A stretch of DNA of 64,000 nucleotides, from contig NC_079888.1 of the NCBI RefSeq assembly GCF_029227915.1, forward strand, positions 17,958,001 to 18,022,000, written 5' to 3'. The notes under the pieces are model-generated. The model had not been told where the DNA came from and searched no databases. It saw only the letters and a list, made by a program, of their open reading frames with translations. The position numbers were made by a program, and so were the translations under genes. Below, in pieces: positions 1-19,678 of this stretch. The DNA comes from Hydractinia symbiolongicarpus. Its lineage: Eukaryota; Cnidaria; Hydrozoa; Anthoathecata; Hydractiniidae. Within the stretch, counting starts at the first letter, position 1. The number at the start of each line of letters is the position of its first letter.

Positions 1-8813
<8,813 letters not shown>

Positions 8814-11224
8814 AACTGAATCTTAATTGATACTCAACTAACAATAGTGAAAAAACATTGCAAAAATGTTATGGATAACCATTTCTTTTTATTAGTTTAA
8901 AACAGTGAATATATTTAAAATGAAGCATAAGCTTTTCGAACTTTTACATTAATGAAGATTTATCTTGTAGCCATCAACCATATTATAAAAAGATGGTTAA
9001 TCAAAAATTGATAATACAAATCTCTTTAACACAAATACAGGTTTACTAAATAAAAAATATTCAGGCAGTGTCTTTGATTACAAGAAATTGAAAAAATGAC
9101 ATCTTTTTATTAAAACTATGCAATGACTTCTTTCACTAGGCATATAGTAAAGCACGGAACTCAGGAATAATGAAACAACAGAATTATATACCAACGAAAC
9201 AAATTATGGCAAAACAGAACAAATCTGGAACAACTGTTCTGACTAGAATAGCTATTTCAGATAAAGAAACATGTACGTGTATATCCCTAAAAAATAATTT
9301 CCAACTTTTGTTTTGAACCAATCACAAGAAAAGACATTTTGCACAAACATTAATAAATTTAGTAATATATACACTTTAACTACATCATTAACAACAGTCA
9401 TAACCACTTAAACTGAATCATTGTGGAAAGCGCTAAAATTTATTTAATTCAATACTTTTTTGTGGCATCGAACTGTAAAAAAACTGTTAGATTTTTTTTC
9501 TTTTTCAATACTTTCTTTCAATTTATATAATTGTTTTAAGAAATGTAATCCTTTGAGTATGGTTCAGAGAATATGTGTTTACCACCACCAGGCTGCATTA
9601 TGTTTGTTAGAAAAGTATGACTGCTAGGATTTAGAAAATAACGATTTTATGATTGTCAGGTTTGAAACGTTATTTTAAGCGCTAGTATGGTTGTCTTTTG
9701 GAAGTTCATCACAGTTGTCATCATAAGCCACCAATCAACTTTGCGCAAGATATTTACATGTTTTTGTTCCACAAATAGTTACAAAGTTTAATTAATGACT
9801 CCACTTACAGTTGTTACTTAACTTTTTTAAACTTTTTTCTCAATTTCTATGCTTACGCTTTTAAAATTATCAAAGCTCGGACCAGCGATTTATCGTACGC
9901 CATAGGGTTCTGTTTTGGAAATGATAATGTTATGATAATGTTGTAAGTGGGGTGATAAAGTCAAAACATAGAAATTTTTTATGATGTGCTGTCCTGATCA
10001 CTCGCCATGCAGGCTTTGGTGTGTTAAGGGCACTTCAGGACACATTACAACAGTTTGATGTTTTCTTGGCTTGTGTTGCGAAATTAGGTCAGTTCAAACA
10101 ATATTTCTTGCTGGAGAGTTTGCAGAGCTAGGTTAGGTGGATTTTGTAATGTAATATATGTACCAATCGCAAAAGGAACATACTTTATTTATGCTACAGG
10201 CTTTTAAAGTGAATGGATGTGTTTTTCTCCATGAAAATGGTGAATTGTGGCGAATATGGGTTAGTATATTCACTACAGTACTATATTTTTTTGATACGTG
10301 AACTGGATGTTCAGATTGTGGCTAGTTCACAAACGATGAAGTACAGCACTTAAGCCCAAACAGGTAAGAATTTTCGCTTGAAGAGCCCTCAACTTCTCAA
10401 TCAAGTAAGCCATGTCTTAATCAGGTGAGTACTACTTTGGCTTTGTATTGCCAGCATGGTATGTAATTTTCGTTATTGGGCTCTCTTGTGATAATAATTT
10501 TACAGTTTTAGTCATGCTAGTCATGTTGCATGTTTTGTCACATTTTTTTGTAGTTTTTGTAGCTAAGTCATCTTTGTCCAAGCAAGTTTACATCAAAAGT
10601 ATTTGCATTGGCTAATTAGACTAGAAATAGACTAGTTAGGCTGGCTATGTTCAGTAATCTTAAAATCATCCTGCAGGAAATTTAGCCATTTTCCAGAGTT
10701 AATGATAGTTGGCAAACAAAAAACAAAAAAAGCCATAAAAAAGTGTATGCATTCTTAAATCAAAACAAACTAAATGATATATCCTCTGACAGCACAAATA
10801 ATACTCAGATCTGAGGTAACATGTTTAAAATGTTTTAATCATTTTTGTGAAAAACACATTTAAATTCAGCATCATAATTAAACAATTGCACTAAAGTTGA
10901 ATATTACTGTCAAACTTTAAAAACTTTAAATCAAAATAAATGCAATACTGTTTCAATGTGATCATATGGTATTCAAAATTTCATAGCTTACATAATTTTT
11001 GTTGATAAAACCAAAAATATGTCATTTTTCCAAAAGTGTTTTGTTTATTCTTTTGAAATTTGATGACGTTAACCTTGGATCTGAGAATATTGGAAGTTAA
11101 CATATATAAATAACATATAAAAATATATTTGTTCCCATTATGAACCAGCCACGGTGCGATAGATGTGCATATTTTACATGGCTATCTAGCCTCACAAATA
11201 TCAAACCCTGTCTATTATTTCCAG

Positions 11225-11370
11225 GAGGAGCCATGGCTTAGATGGAGAGACCTAGAGTATTTAATGCTCATTTTGAGCTACGCAGACCTAATTAGGGCCG
11301 CTCTCTACTAGACAACTCCTGGCAACACCCAACGGCCCACACAGAACATCAAACAGCCCACACAGGTCCT
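11225..11370 (-). repeat. SINE fragment, same family as 55378-55645 and 61590-61715
   Basis: On the minus strand this reads GTGTGGGCCGTTGGGTGTTG, then a GTTGTCTAGTAGAG motif and AGCTCAAAATGAGC. The same order of motifs occurs on the plus strand at 55550-55640. The tRNA-like head is missing here, so the copy is truncated. Confidence 0.7.
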
Positions 11371-12393
11371 GTTTCAAAAAAATAAAGATATATATGATTT
11401 TATATAAATATCAACAAAAACTAACTAAAAGTACGGAGCAGAGAAAGTATGCACGTCAGAGAAGTAGTCCGTTAATTGGGTGAGAAAAACTCTAAAAGTA
11501 AAACCAATAGACTCTGTTGGAAAGGTATCAATTAGCTAGCTGTATTGGAGAATTCTTTGCTACAGTTTACCGAGATAACAAAAGAGTTTTCAACCATTTA
11601 TGTAGATTAGTTTGAAGACAAAAATTCAAATATAGACACAGATAAAAAGAATTAATATTGCCTGATGTCTGAACTAGAACGCGACAGGATAACCAGGCCG
11701 CCATTATCTCGATTTGTTTGTCTTGATCATTAAGAATCCTCGCATTGTCTCAATTAGTTACAACCGAGTAAGCGAGACATAACAACATAAACAGAATAGA
11801 GGAGCGCAACGCGAAGTCTTTTGCCAAGTTATTTTACGCAATTCGACACTTTAGTCACCGGGACCCTTTTGTCAGCGACCTTTCAACCCTCCTCCATATG
11901 ATTAAAGAGACAAACCCCCCTTCCTCCCTATTTCAATTTTGCTGTTGGTTTTTGGCTAGCTAGACTATTGCATGACCGTTCCACCAGTTATTATGCATCA
12001 CAACATTGATTGAAGGGGGAGGGGGCTTTTGTGTAGTTTTATTCAAATTTGTAAGAGAAAACCTGTTTCAGTTAATTTTGTAGAGGGTTGTATATTTGTT
12101 GAGTTTCAACATTTTTTTAACTTGGATTGTGGAAGGGCTCTAATGTGGGTTTTTTTCTCTTTTCCTGATTACAAAATATACAAAATAGCGACAGTACTCC
12201 TAGAAACCTTCTGATATGACCGACACTCAAAAGCCTGAGATCCAAGTGTGTATTTATACGCTGGTGGTAGACACCAATCATTTTTCCACACCATAAAAAA
12301 TTAAAACAGAGATCCGTTGATTATTTGATCCTGACCGGTTACTTGTTTGACGAATATCACAATTTTCCGAGTACGAATGATATCAGAAAGACA

Positions 12394-12488
12394 AAAGGGA
12401 CTTTCACCCTCGTCCCCAGGTGTTTTTTGCCATTTTGATATCATATCGAAAAGGCAAAAAACACTAGGGACGAGGGTGAAAATCCTTT
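12394..12488. repeat. Long hairpin (inverted repeat) with about 35-bp arms
   Basis: The left arm (about 12396-12431, core ACTTTCACCCTCGTCCC) pairs with the right arm (about 12453-12488, core GGGACGAGGGTGAAAATCC) around a 21-nt loop. It looks like a small fold-back element. A third piece, GGGGACGAGGTTG, lies near 12657. Confidence 0.75.
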
Positions 12489-12596
12489 AACGAAAATGTG
12501 TATCGAAAATAATAAGTAGTGGCAATATGGTATGTTAAATACCAGAAAGATAGTATTCGACAATGCTGAAAAACTTCGTTCACAATTTATTTTGTT

Positions 12597-12611
12597 GTTG
12601 CCATAGGTAAA
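12597..12611. promoter_or_regulatory. Possible RFX X-box-like site
   Basis: GTTGCCATAGGTAAA matches the RFX X-box pattern (GTTGCC, 3-nt spacer, GGTAAC) except for the last base. RFX factors control IFT genes. The site lies between the two IFT122 5' exon sets, far from either start, and could be chance. Confidence 0.15.
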
Positions 12612-12805
12612 ATAGAGCTTTTTGAAAGTTAGCCTTACATAAATATTATTGCACTGGGGACGAGGTTGCGCAAGTAGGGCAACAGTGGCTTTTCCTCGAA
12701 CAAATATCGCAGCAAGAATCTCTGATAAAAATCCGCTTTATCTTACATCACCTAAATCTGAAGTCTGAGTTAGCATTAAAAAATTTCTAAATACCTCCTT
12801 AAATA

Positions 12806-13050
12806 ATGAAAACAACACCAACAACATCCACAACAACAACACCACCACCACCAACAACAACAACAACACCAACCACAACAGCAACACCACCACCACCAAC
12901 AACAACAACACAACAACAACAGGCGCAACAACCAAACACAGCAACAACAAGCACAACAACAACAAAGACATCAACAACAACAACGACAACAATAACAATA
13001 AAAAACACAACAAGAACAATAACAACAAGAAAATTAACAAAAACACAAAT
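12806..13050. repeat. CAA/CCA trinucleotide tract
   Basis: Nearly continuous ACA, ACC and CAA triplets directly downstream (minus sense) of exon 3 of the upstream IFT122 cassette, therefore intronic. Low-complexity Thr/Pro frames on plus and Val/Leu frames on minus across it are artefacts. Confidence 0.9.
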
Positions 13051-13079
13051 AACAGAAGGGCTATCAACAATGTACATAC

Positions 13080-13741
13080 CATCTTTTGACCAACTAATTG
13101 TTAACACTGTATCTTTATGTCCTTTCAACATCTCCATCAAATCTCCATCGACGTCATACACCTACGAAAAACATGCAAAGTAACAGAATGCAGCTCAATA
13201 ATAACACACGTATTGATTATGCACAAATCTCAAATCGATACCAAAATCAACTTTCCCGCAGCAACTAGTATTTTATCTGAGTCTGGAGTGAATTCGATGC
13301 AATTGATTCTAAAAAAACAATTTTAAATAAAAAAAGACAAACAAAAATGGTGCAATTTATTGATATGTTCTCCAGACTACACCTGGCGAGAAAACTAGAC
13401 TAAATTAACCAACGACAATAGCGTCAACGAAACCACTAGTACGTTTGAAAACAATTTTGATGTAAAAAAATAATTCTTCTTCGACTTATTGCGCTAATTT
13501 TCGTCGCAGACAAACAATGGCGATAAATAGATCGTACAACTCAGAAAAAAAAGACTTTTGCTTGATAAAACAACTTAGAAAAAGAAGACATCTTGGTATT
13601 AGGAAATTGCAGCAAAAAACGCAAGTAAAGAATTATGTCTGTACGGAAACAAACTTGATGAAAAAATATCCACCTTGTCGGAGTTTTACTTGCATCTTCT
13701 ATGTTTTCACACCAAATTTTGTATACAGTGGATAACGCCAT
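13080..13741 (-). CDS. Second copy of IFT122 exons 1-3: candidate alternative 5' exon cassette
   Basis: Three exons on the minus strand, upstream of the canonical IFT122 start: 13674-13741 (start MALSTVYKIW), 13242-13308 (CIEFTPDSDKILVAAGK) and 13080-13161 (VYDVDGDLMEMLKGHKDTV). They mirror IFT122 exons 1-3. Exon lengths are 68/67/82 nt against 59/67/85 nt, intron phases are 2, 0 and 1 in both sets, and the peptide pattern is parallel (FNPDGSQLIAASG versus [30 protein letters not shown] versus VYDVDGDLMEMLKGHK). All three have acceptable splice borders (donors GTGGAT, GTATCG, GTATGT) and no stop. I see no further exon of this copy before 8813. Its last donor has the phase needed to join IFT122 exon 4 at 7308, replacing the first WD40 blade. 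It could instead be a relic of a 5' partial duplication, but the kept frame and splice sites argue against simple decay. Confidence 0.65.
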
Positions 13742-16079
13742 TATGTTATATTTTTTTACTAAAAATCAAAATTAATATTCCTGATATACGATTTCATATG
13801 TCAGTCAAAGTTGGGGCAAAGGTGTTTTATTTTAGACAATATCGGATACAATTCTATCTGAAAATTTCTCACACATAGATGTAAGGGTTTCTTAATTCCA
13901 TTTTTATTTTACAAGAGTAATCGTTAAACAGAAAATGAGTGCTTTGATGATTTTAGATGTGAGAGTTGCACCTTGAGTGACACCAATTACAGTTGTTAGT
14001 GATTCTTATCCAGTAGACTATCTGATGAAAAGATAATTTTTTGAGCATCGTTTTAATATTAGTTTTATATTGTGCTTTTTCTATCAAATTTTTATTGATA
14101 AGACGTTTGAGCAAAAAAGGGAAAGGACTTTATGAGGGTAAGCCCCGTTCCAAGTGAATTTTCATATATAGTTGTGAGAACATCTTGCCAAAATAATTTT
14201 TGCAATAAACTATTATTATTGAAGGTTTATTATATATGCAACATAATAGCTAAGTAACAGACGTTTTAGGAGAACATACTTGCCAATGACTGTCAAAACA
14301 AAAAAAAAGGTTTAGGGCTATGTTGAACAAAAATTCACACACCCCTTCCTTCCTCCAGACTTAGAATCCCCTAAAAAAACCCTGATTTAACAAGAATTGA
14401 TTTCCAACAACAAAGCTTTTTTCTGCAGCTGTCGCGCTACAGTCGTACGACAATCTGACGACGGGTTGTAAACACTTGTCGTACAAGTTTTGAACTATGT
14501 TGTCGGATGTGTGTTTTCCCGCTCTACAAGTATGATATGTGCTTTGGAAAAACGTTTTCTCGCTCTACAAGTACGTTCTGTAGCTTTTTATTATTTTTCA
14601 CACAATATATATTTACTTTCGAATTAGAACTACAAATGTTTGTAAACAAGTCGCATGACATGTGTTATGTAAACAAAGCTGTCGTTAAACAAAACATCTC
14701 ACGTCTGTGACAAAACAGTTATCGCACGGTAGTTGCAGTTTTGCAAGATGAAAATTTCTTTGTTAAAAAATCCAAGCTGTTTTTTTTTTGCTTTGCAAAC
14801 GTTCTTATTACCAGAAGTTTACTGTACCGTAAACGAGCGATGAATTTTGCGATGTTAGAGGTGGAAGCGCTAATGTATTAGAATTCGAGTAAGGATTTCG
14901 ACCTGAGAATTCAAGAGATCGCCGCAACGATCGTTTACCTATAAACAAGCTGCATGTTATGATTTACATGGCTACCCTATTTATTACGAATATGCACCTA
15001 GCCGAATAACATGAGTGCTAAATTGGACCGGCAGTTATTCGGACACTAGGCGATTTTTGAGTGTATTTAGCTTTAAGGTGGGTGGTTATTCCGAGCGGGC
15101 GGTTATTTAATGACTGGGCGTCTAATTGGTCATTTACTGTAGTTATAACATCCGTCAGAGAGACACAAAATTCATGACCTAATTCATATGCATATCACAT
15201 CAAGTGGTTCGCGATAAGCTGACCACATTTATAAGGCGCTGATACTATCTTGTTATTTTTATAATGTTTTATTGTTATATGTAAGAAGGGACTATCAATT
15301 TTAAGAACATTCTTTGAAACATTAAGCACCTACTCGTATCATATCACTTCAATATATAAAGTTACACTGAACATAAGGAAAAAGAAATAAAATGTATTTA
15401 ATACCTGGCAGCAATTTCTGTGGATATGTAATTTAGCCAGTAGTTTAGTTCATATCTTCTGCTCTACCTAGACGAATTGCGTTTCCTTATCATACACAGT
15501 TTCTATATAATGGCTAGAAGTTTAATATCTTTGTTTACATTCCTATGTAATGAGATCTACAAAATCAATCTAATGTCAGCCCTTCTGCACAAAGTGTATG
15601 GCCTTTTTGTCTGTCTTCAACAGTCTTTTCACTTTTAAAGATATTTCAACTTTCAGTAACAGAGAAATGAGAAATGTTTGGTTTTGCAGATGTTTTATTT
15701 CGTGGTATAGAAGTTATAGGGAGGTGCATAGAAACCATATATATGATGGCTTTATTTTTGTTTGCTTTTGTTTACCCATGAAGTTTACATACCTTCTGAA
15801 AGTAAACATAAAAACTTTCCTCCCTAGCACGTGGAAAAGGCTAACGTTTTTAAGTTTTAACAATAGACGAAGATTAAAACCGTTATGTACAGTATTCATT
15901 GGAATAAGCGCAGCACGCACTTACTTTCCTCAACAGAGCCAAACCCCGCCCAACTTACCCTCTCACTCTTTCCCGTTACTTTCCTTTTAATTCAGCTTTT
16001 TCAATAGAACACATGTTCTGCTTAATGAACGACCGTCTTGCTTCCTATTTCTAAGAAAAATGCGCTAATTCAGTAAAAT

Positions 16080-16230
16080 AGTGTTCGGTGAGGGGGGCTT
16101 ATTTGTAAACGAGTATTCAGACAGGGCGCACATTCGGCAAATGTTGCCCAAAGAGGGCGCACATTCAGTAAAATGGTATTACGAGCGGGCGCTCATTTGA
16201 TAAAATAGTGCTCGAAGAGAACGCTCATTT
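16080..16230. repeat. Degenerate tandem repeat with GGGCGCWCATTYG units
   Basis: Successive units AGGGCGCACATTCGGCAAAT, AGGGCGCACATTCAGTAAAA, CGGGCGCTCATTTGATAAAA and GAACGCTCATTTGATAG, about 35-40 bp apart. Related GGGCGGTTATT motifs occur at 15090-15125. Confidence 0.6.
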
Positions 16231-16609
16231 GATAGCTATTAAATGTGCAATTCATGTGCATTTAAAGAGACTGTCGGGTAAAAAAAAGTCTTACTTTAGC
16301 AACAGATTTGTACTTATTGGTAACGAATATCTCTCAAAACATAACGTTATCACTCTCTTATATTACCCCACAATTTTATCAAGAAGTTTGTTGGAATTAG
16401 TTTTAGGAGATATGGGTGAAAAAAAAACAAAGAGAAGAAATTAATTGTTCCGTATTTTTATAATATTTCTGGTTTCAAATAACACTTTTCTTTTTTTTTA
16501 TCATTGACAATGTGTTTACTTTCGTTTTCTGGTTCGCACTACCAACATTGTCCTGGAAGCGCAGACGCAAACGTAAAAATATGAAAAGTTTTTATGTGGT
16601 GTAAAGATA

Positions 16610-16775
16610 TTTTGAAGGCGTCATCAACCCGTCTGTTCTGAAACAAATGGTATGACACAGCTTTAGGGAAATTACCCAATAACTGACGTCGCGGAATATA
16701 ACGGCGGTTATTTTTAGCTGTTCCCAAGACATAAAGCTTTAAAAATGACTGAACTTAACAGTCCGTTTCCAAGTT
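16610..16775. repeat. Dispersed repeat, copy 1 (copy 2 at 18895-19045)
   Basis: Both copies share, in order, CATCAACCCGTCTGTTCTGA-like and CACCAACAACCCGTCCATTC-like starts, AAATTACCCA or TAATTACCCA, GACGTC, and a TCCAAGTTATTTGG or TCCAAGTTATTTAA end. Family not recognised. Confidence 0.5.
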
Positions 16776-16924
16776 ATTTGGTCTCAAAGTTTAACATGCA
16801 TTTTAATCGCTCAAGCTGTTCAACAATTTGACTTGGCATTGAGCGTATTTCCTGAGAACATGTAACCGTGGCAAACAATCGAATAAATTTTTGGCATATG
16901 TTGTTCCGGTTTGTTAATTTAATA

Positions 16925-17270
16925 GACTGTGGAGAGCCTATGGAGAACTCCAGGGGGAATTGCCCGTCGTACATATGTCATAACTATTTCGTGCATCTTT
17001 ACTAAAAGTTTTAATATGTTGAGTGGAGCTTTTTTTAGATGTTTGCGTTTATGGGTCGAAAGTCTTCACACAGGCTTTTTCTTGTGAATCAGCCTTATCA
17101 AATACGTACAAGTCGTTAGCCTATAAAGAACTCCAGGGGAATTCGCCCGTCGTATATATTTCAGACATACTTCGTGGATCCTTACTGAGATTTACTTGGA
17201 CGGCGGTTGTTACTATGGTTATAGGTGTGATTATAATGGTGTTTCCAATTACAAACCCCCCTATTTTTTA
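16925..17270. repeat. Two tandem copies of a GAACTCCAGG-GAATT-CGCCCGTCGTA repeat
   Basis: The motif GAACTCCAGG(G)GGAATT, then GCCCGTCGTA, then TTCGTG and CTTTACTRA, occurs at 16939-17005 and again at 17128-17190. The second copy continues into a GTTGTTACTATGGTTATAGG segment that also appears at 45310-45365. It is probably the same family as 20915-21200 and 45190-45365. Confidence 0.5.
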
Positions 17271-17654
17271 ATTGGCTCACAGACAGTCAACGGGTAATTA
17301 ATTTAACAGATGATTTGAGAATTTCTATAACATCATAGTAGTAAAAATGTAAAAAACTTAAGCATACACCATATAAAAACTATTATAAATTAATGCACTA
17401 AAGAATCTGCAGAGATTTTTAACGACCTGCAGTCAAAAACGGAACATTTTTTGCTATCTATAAATGGTAAATATTTATCAGAATATGTCATTCTCGTATT
17501 TCAAGCAAAGAAGCAAGTTATTTGAGAAACCAGGAAGTATGTTTTCCTCATAATTTCAGCTGTCTTTGATGGCAAATTCAAAAGATTAAAATGAATTAGC
17601 TTAAAGTTTCATCAAATTTAGAAACGTAAATCAATCGACTAAATTCTTTTTAGA

Positions 17655-18424
17655 ATGAAGACCTCAGCTTCCTTGATCGCGTTGTATTCGATGTTTTACG
17701 TTGTGTCAGGTATTTTTATTCCTACGTAAAAACGATGAAATTATTAAAAGTTGCCCTAGCTACACATGTTACTTGACAACTAACTCTTTCATAGGCATTA
17801 CTGTCTGCGAACACAAAACTTTGAGCATCACATGCCCACGCAGAACAACTATTACAATAACATCCGCAAACTACGGACGACTTTCAAACGACGTCCCACT
17901 TCACGACGTACAACCACATGTAAGGCACCGTCATCATTAAGTATAGTTAAAGCGATTTGTAATGGCAAACGATGGTGTAGAATTCCTGCAAAAAATGAAA
18001 TATTTGGTGATCCATGTTATGGTGTTTTCAAGTACTTGAAAGTCACCTTCATGTGCAAGTAAGTATAGTTTATCCAGTAACCTTACCAAGTAATTTGAAT
18101 TTTGTAATTTTACTGTTTTTTCATTTTAAAGGATTACCTCGTCGTTCTAGAACAGCTTGTGAAGGTCGAAAATTAAAGTTATTTTGTCCTCCTTACTCCA
18201 ATATTATGATTACATCTGCTAATTACGGTAGACGTTCGACATTTATTTGTCCTGGTTCAAATTCTCGCAGCACCACCAATTGCAGAGACCCTTCATCGTT
18301 TCTTATAGTCGCAAGAAAATGCAATGGAAGATCTTCTTGTTCCATCTCTGCTTCAAATGAAGTTTTTCGTGACCACTGCAAGGGAGTATTTAAGTATTTG
18401 AAAGCGTCGTACCAATGTAGTTGA
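17655..18424 (+). pseudogene. Secreted two-domain SUEL (rhamnose/galactose-binding) lectin with a frame break in domain 1
   Basis: Exon 1 (17655-17709) encodes a signal peptide, MKTSASLIALYSMFYVVSG. Exon 2 (17795-18058) encodes one SUEL lectin domain and exon 3 (18132-18424) a second, ending YQCS-stop. Domain 2 is intact, with the family marks ACEG, ANYGR, a Cys pattern, CNGRSSCSISASN and CKGVFKYLKASYQC. In domain 1 the first half (VCEHKTLSITCP, ANYGR) is in one frame. The second half (CKAPSS, CNGKRWC, FGDPCYGVFKYLKVTFMC) is in another, consistent with one missing base near 17895. The spliced frame reaches a stop at about 17940. Exon 2 length still gives the phase exon 3 needs, so a second compensating shift near the donor is implied. 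This is either a recently broken gene or consensus errors. SUEL lectins bind rhamnose or galactose on microbes, eggs or cell-surface proteins; the target here is unknown. Confidence 0.75.
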
Positions 18425-19534
18425 TTGCACACTACTTTCAATCTTGTAATGATTTTATTTACCTTAATTGAGAGACCTTGAATACATTTTCAAAAAACTG
18501 TATCCGTTTTTTTGTTTTTATCTTTTGTAAGTTGGTTAAAATCTCACCAAATCTAAACATGTTTATGGCACTAATTCTTATTTTACAGTAGTCGATAAGG
18601 GCCGTGGAAAAATCCACTTGGAAGCAGATAAATAGAAAGGAGTTGCATTTAGACATCAACAGAGACCCGTTGATATTCACAACACGTAGCATCTGTTGTA
18701 AAGAGTTAAAACTCTAATCAAAATGTGTGAACATGTACAATTAACGATCTGGTAAACTGACATTTACGTTAAACATTTTGGTGCAGTCAGTAAGTATTTG
18801 GTATTAACCGTTGCCTTCATAGTATCATAGTATCTTAAAACGCTGATCAAGAAAATGTATAGCATCGTGTACTTTCCAGGTTGCAGAGATATTGAAAAGG
18901 GTTTTTAATGACACCAACAACCCGTCCATTCCAAAACGGATTCAGTCCTAGGTTTGGAAAATTTGATCCAGGGTATCCCTAATTACCCACGCGGTGAAAA
19001 ATAGACGTCACCACCCTGTTTCCAAGTTATTTAACCTAGCAAGATTTTAACACCCTTATCTTCTTAGGCGTTCGTCAAAAGCACATGATTCTATACGTTA
19101 TTTTTATCAGCGTTTCAAGCTCTACGAGGCAACGGGTATACAAATTCCCTAAAAAAAGGTTTTTTTGTGTCCTGATGGGTCAAAATTGAAGTAATGGTTC
19201 TCACCTGCCTGAGTGGATTTTTCCACAGACTGTTATATAGATAATATAAACTCAATTTTAAAATCAGTAATCAAATAATTATGACGTAATTTTATAAGCA
19301 ACCTAGCAACATGCTTAGCAACCTTTAGGCCTCACATTATTTCCCTCTTTTGGCAACCTTCCAGGTTATACTAGGGCGAAATCTTTTTCAAAAGAAACAC
19401 ATCGCAAAAAAAGTTCTCTGTGCTTAACTTCAAAACCATATGACTGATCCCAAAAATGGCTTGGATTATAGAAAATCGTGCTTTTCCTGAAATTCAAATA
19501 TGAGATTATTTGCGCTAATAGTGAGGATGCTTAC
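18425..19534. other. Gap between lectin gene and discoidin exon
   Basis: No gene supported. It contains the second copy of the dispersed repeat at 18895-19045; the rest shows no structure I can name. Confidence 0.5.
18895..19045. repeat. Dispersed repeat, copy 2 (copy 1 at 16610-16775)
   Basis: Shares the ordered motifs described for copy 1, including ACCCGTC, AATTACCCA, GACGTC and TCCAAGTTATTTAA. Confidence 0.5.
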
Positions 19535-19678
19535 CCTTTCTCACGACCTCTGTTATTTTGTATTTTTTCAGTAAGTTCAACTGAATCCAGTTTTGATCAC
19601 TTTTGGAATTTCCACACCATGCCCCTAAGTTATTTATTCCTGCGACAGTGTTACGGACGTAATGCGGGTCAAAATAAC
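19535..19678 (-). CDS. Lone discoidin (F5/8 type C) domain exon
   Basis: A 144-nt exon with acceptor CAG at 19679-19681 and donor GTAAGC after 19535. It is phase 1 at both ends, the symmetric class used in exon shuffling. The peptide contains NTVAGINNLGAWCGN and NWIQLNLLKKYKITEVVRKG, the N-terminal half of a discoidin domain (family pattern: AW, then WLQVDL, then ITGV). These domains bind glycans or phospholipids in secreted and adhesion proteins. I found neither the exon for the second half of the domain downstream nor any partner exon upstream. It may be a relic, or one exon of a gene whose other exons are too short to see by eye. Confidence 0.5.

Larger units (their letters stand above)
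8814..13079. other. Non-coding stretch between the two IFT122 5' exon sets
   Basis: No exon could be supported in these 4.3 kb. If the upstream cassette is used, this is part of a long intron that also contains the promoter of the canonical form. It holds a SINE fragment (11225-11370), a hairpin repeat (12394-12488) and a CAA/CCA-rich tract (12806-13050). The rest is unremarkable A+T-rich sequence. Confidence 0.6.
13742..17654. other. Intergenic region, 3.9 kb
   Basis: No credible gene seen. The longest open frame (15598-15990, plus) has no recognisable domain and no splice context. Recognisable content is repetitive: GGGCGGTTATT-type degenerate repeats near 15050-15120 and 16080-16230, a dispersed repeat at 16610-16775, and a two-copy repeat at 16925-17270. 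The 5' end should contain the promoter of the upstream IFT122 cassette, if that is used. Confidence 0.55.

Noticed and set aside
12738-13183. Thr/Pro-rich plus frame and Val/Leu-rich minus frames
   Set aside because: Low-complexity translation of a CAA/CCA tract; only the short IFT122-like exon at 13080-13161 within it is real.
15598-15990. 130-residue plus-strand frame
   Set aside because: No domain, no conserved pattern and no splice context; length is within chance for this region.
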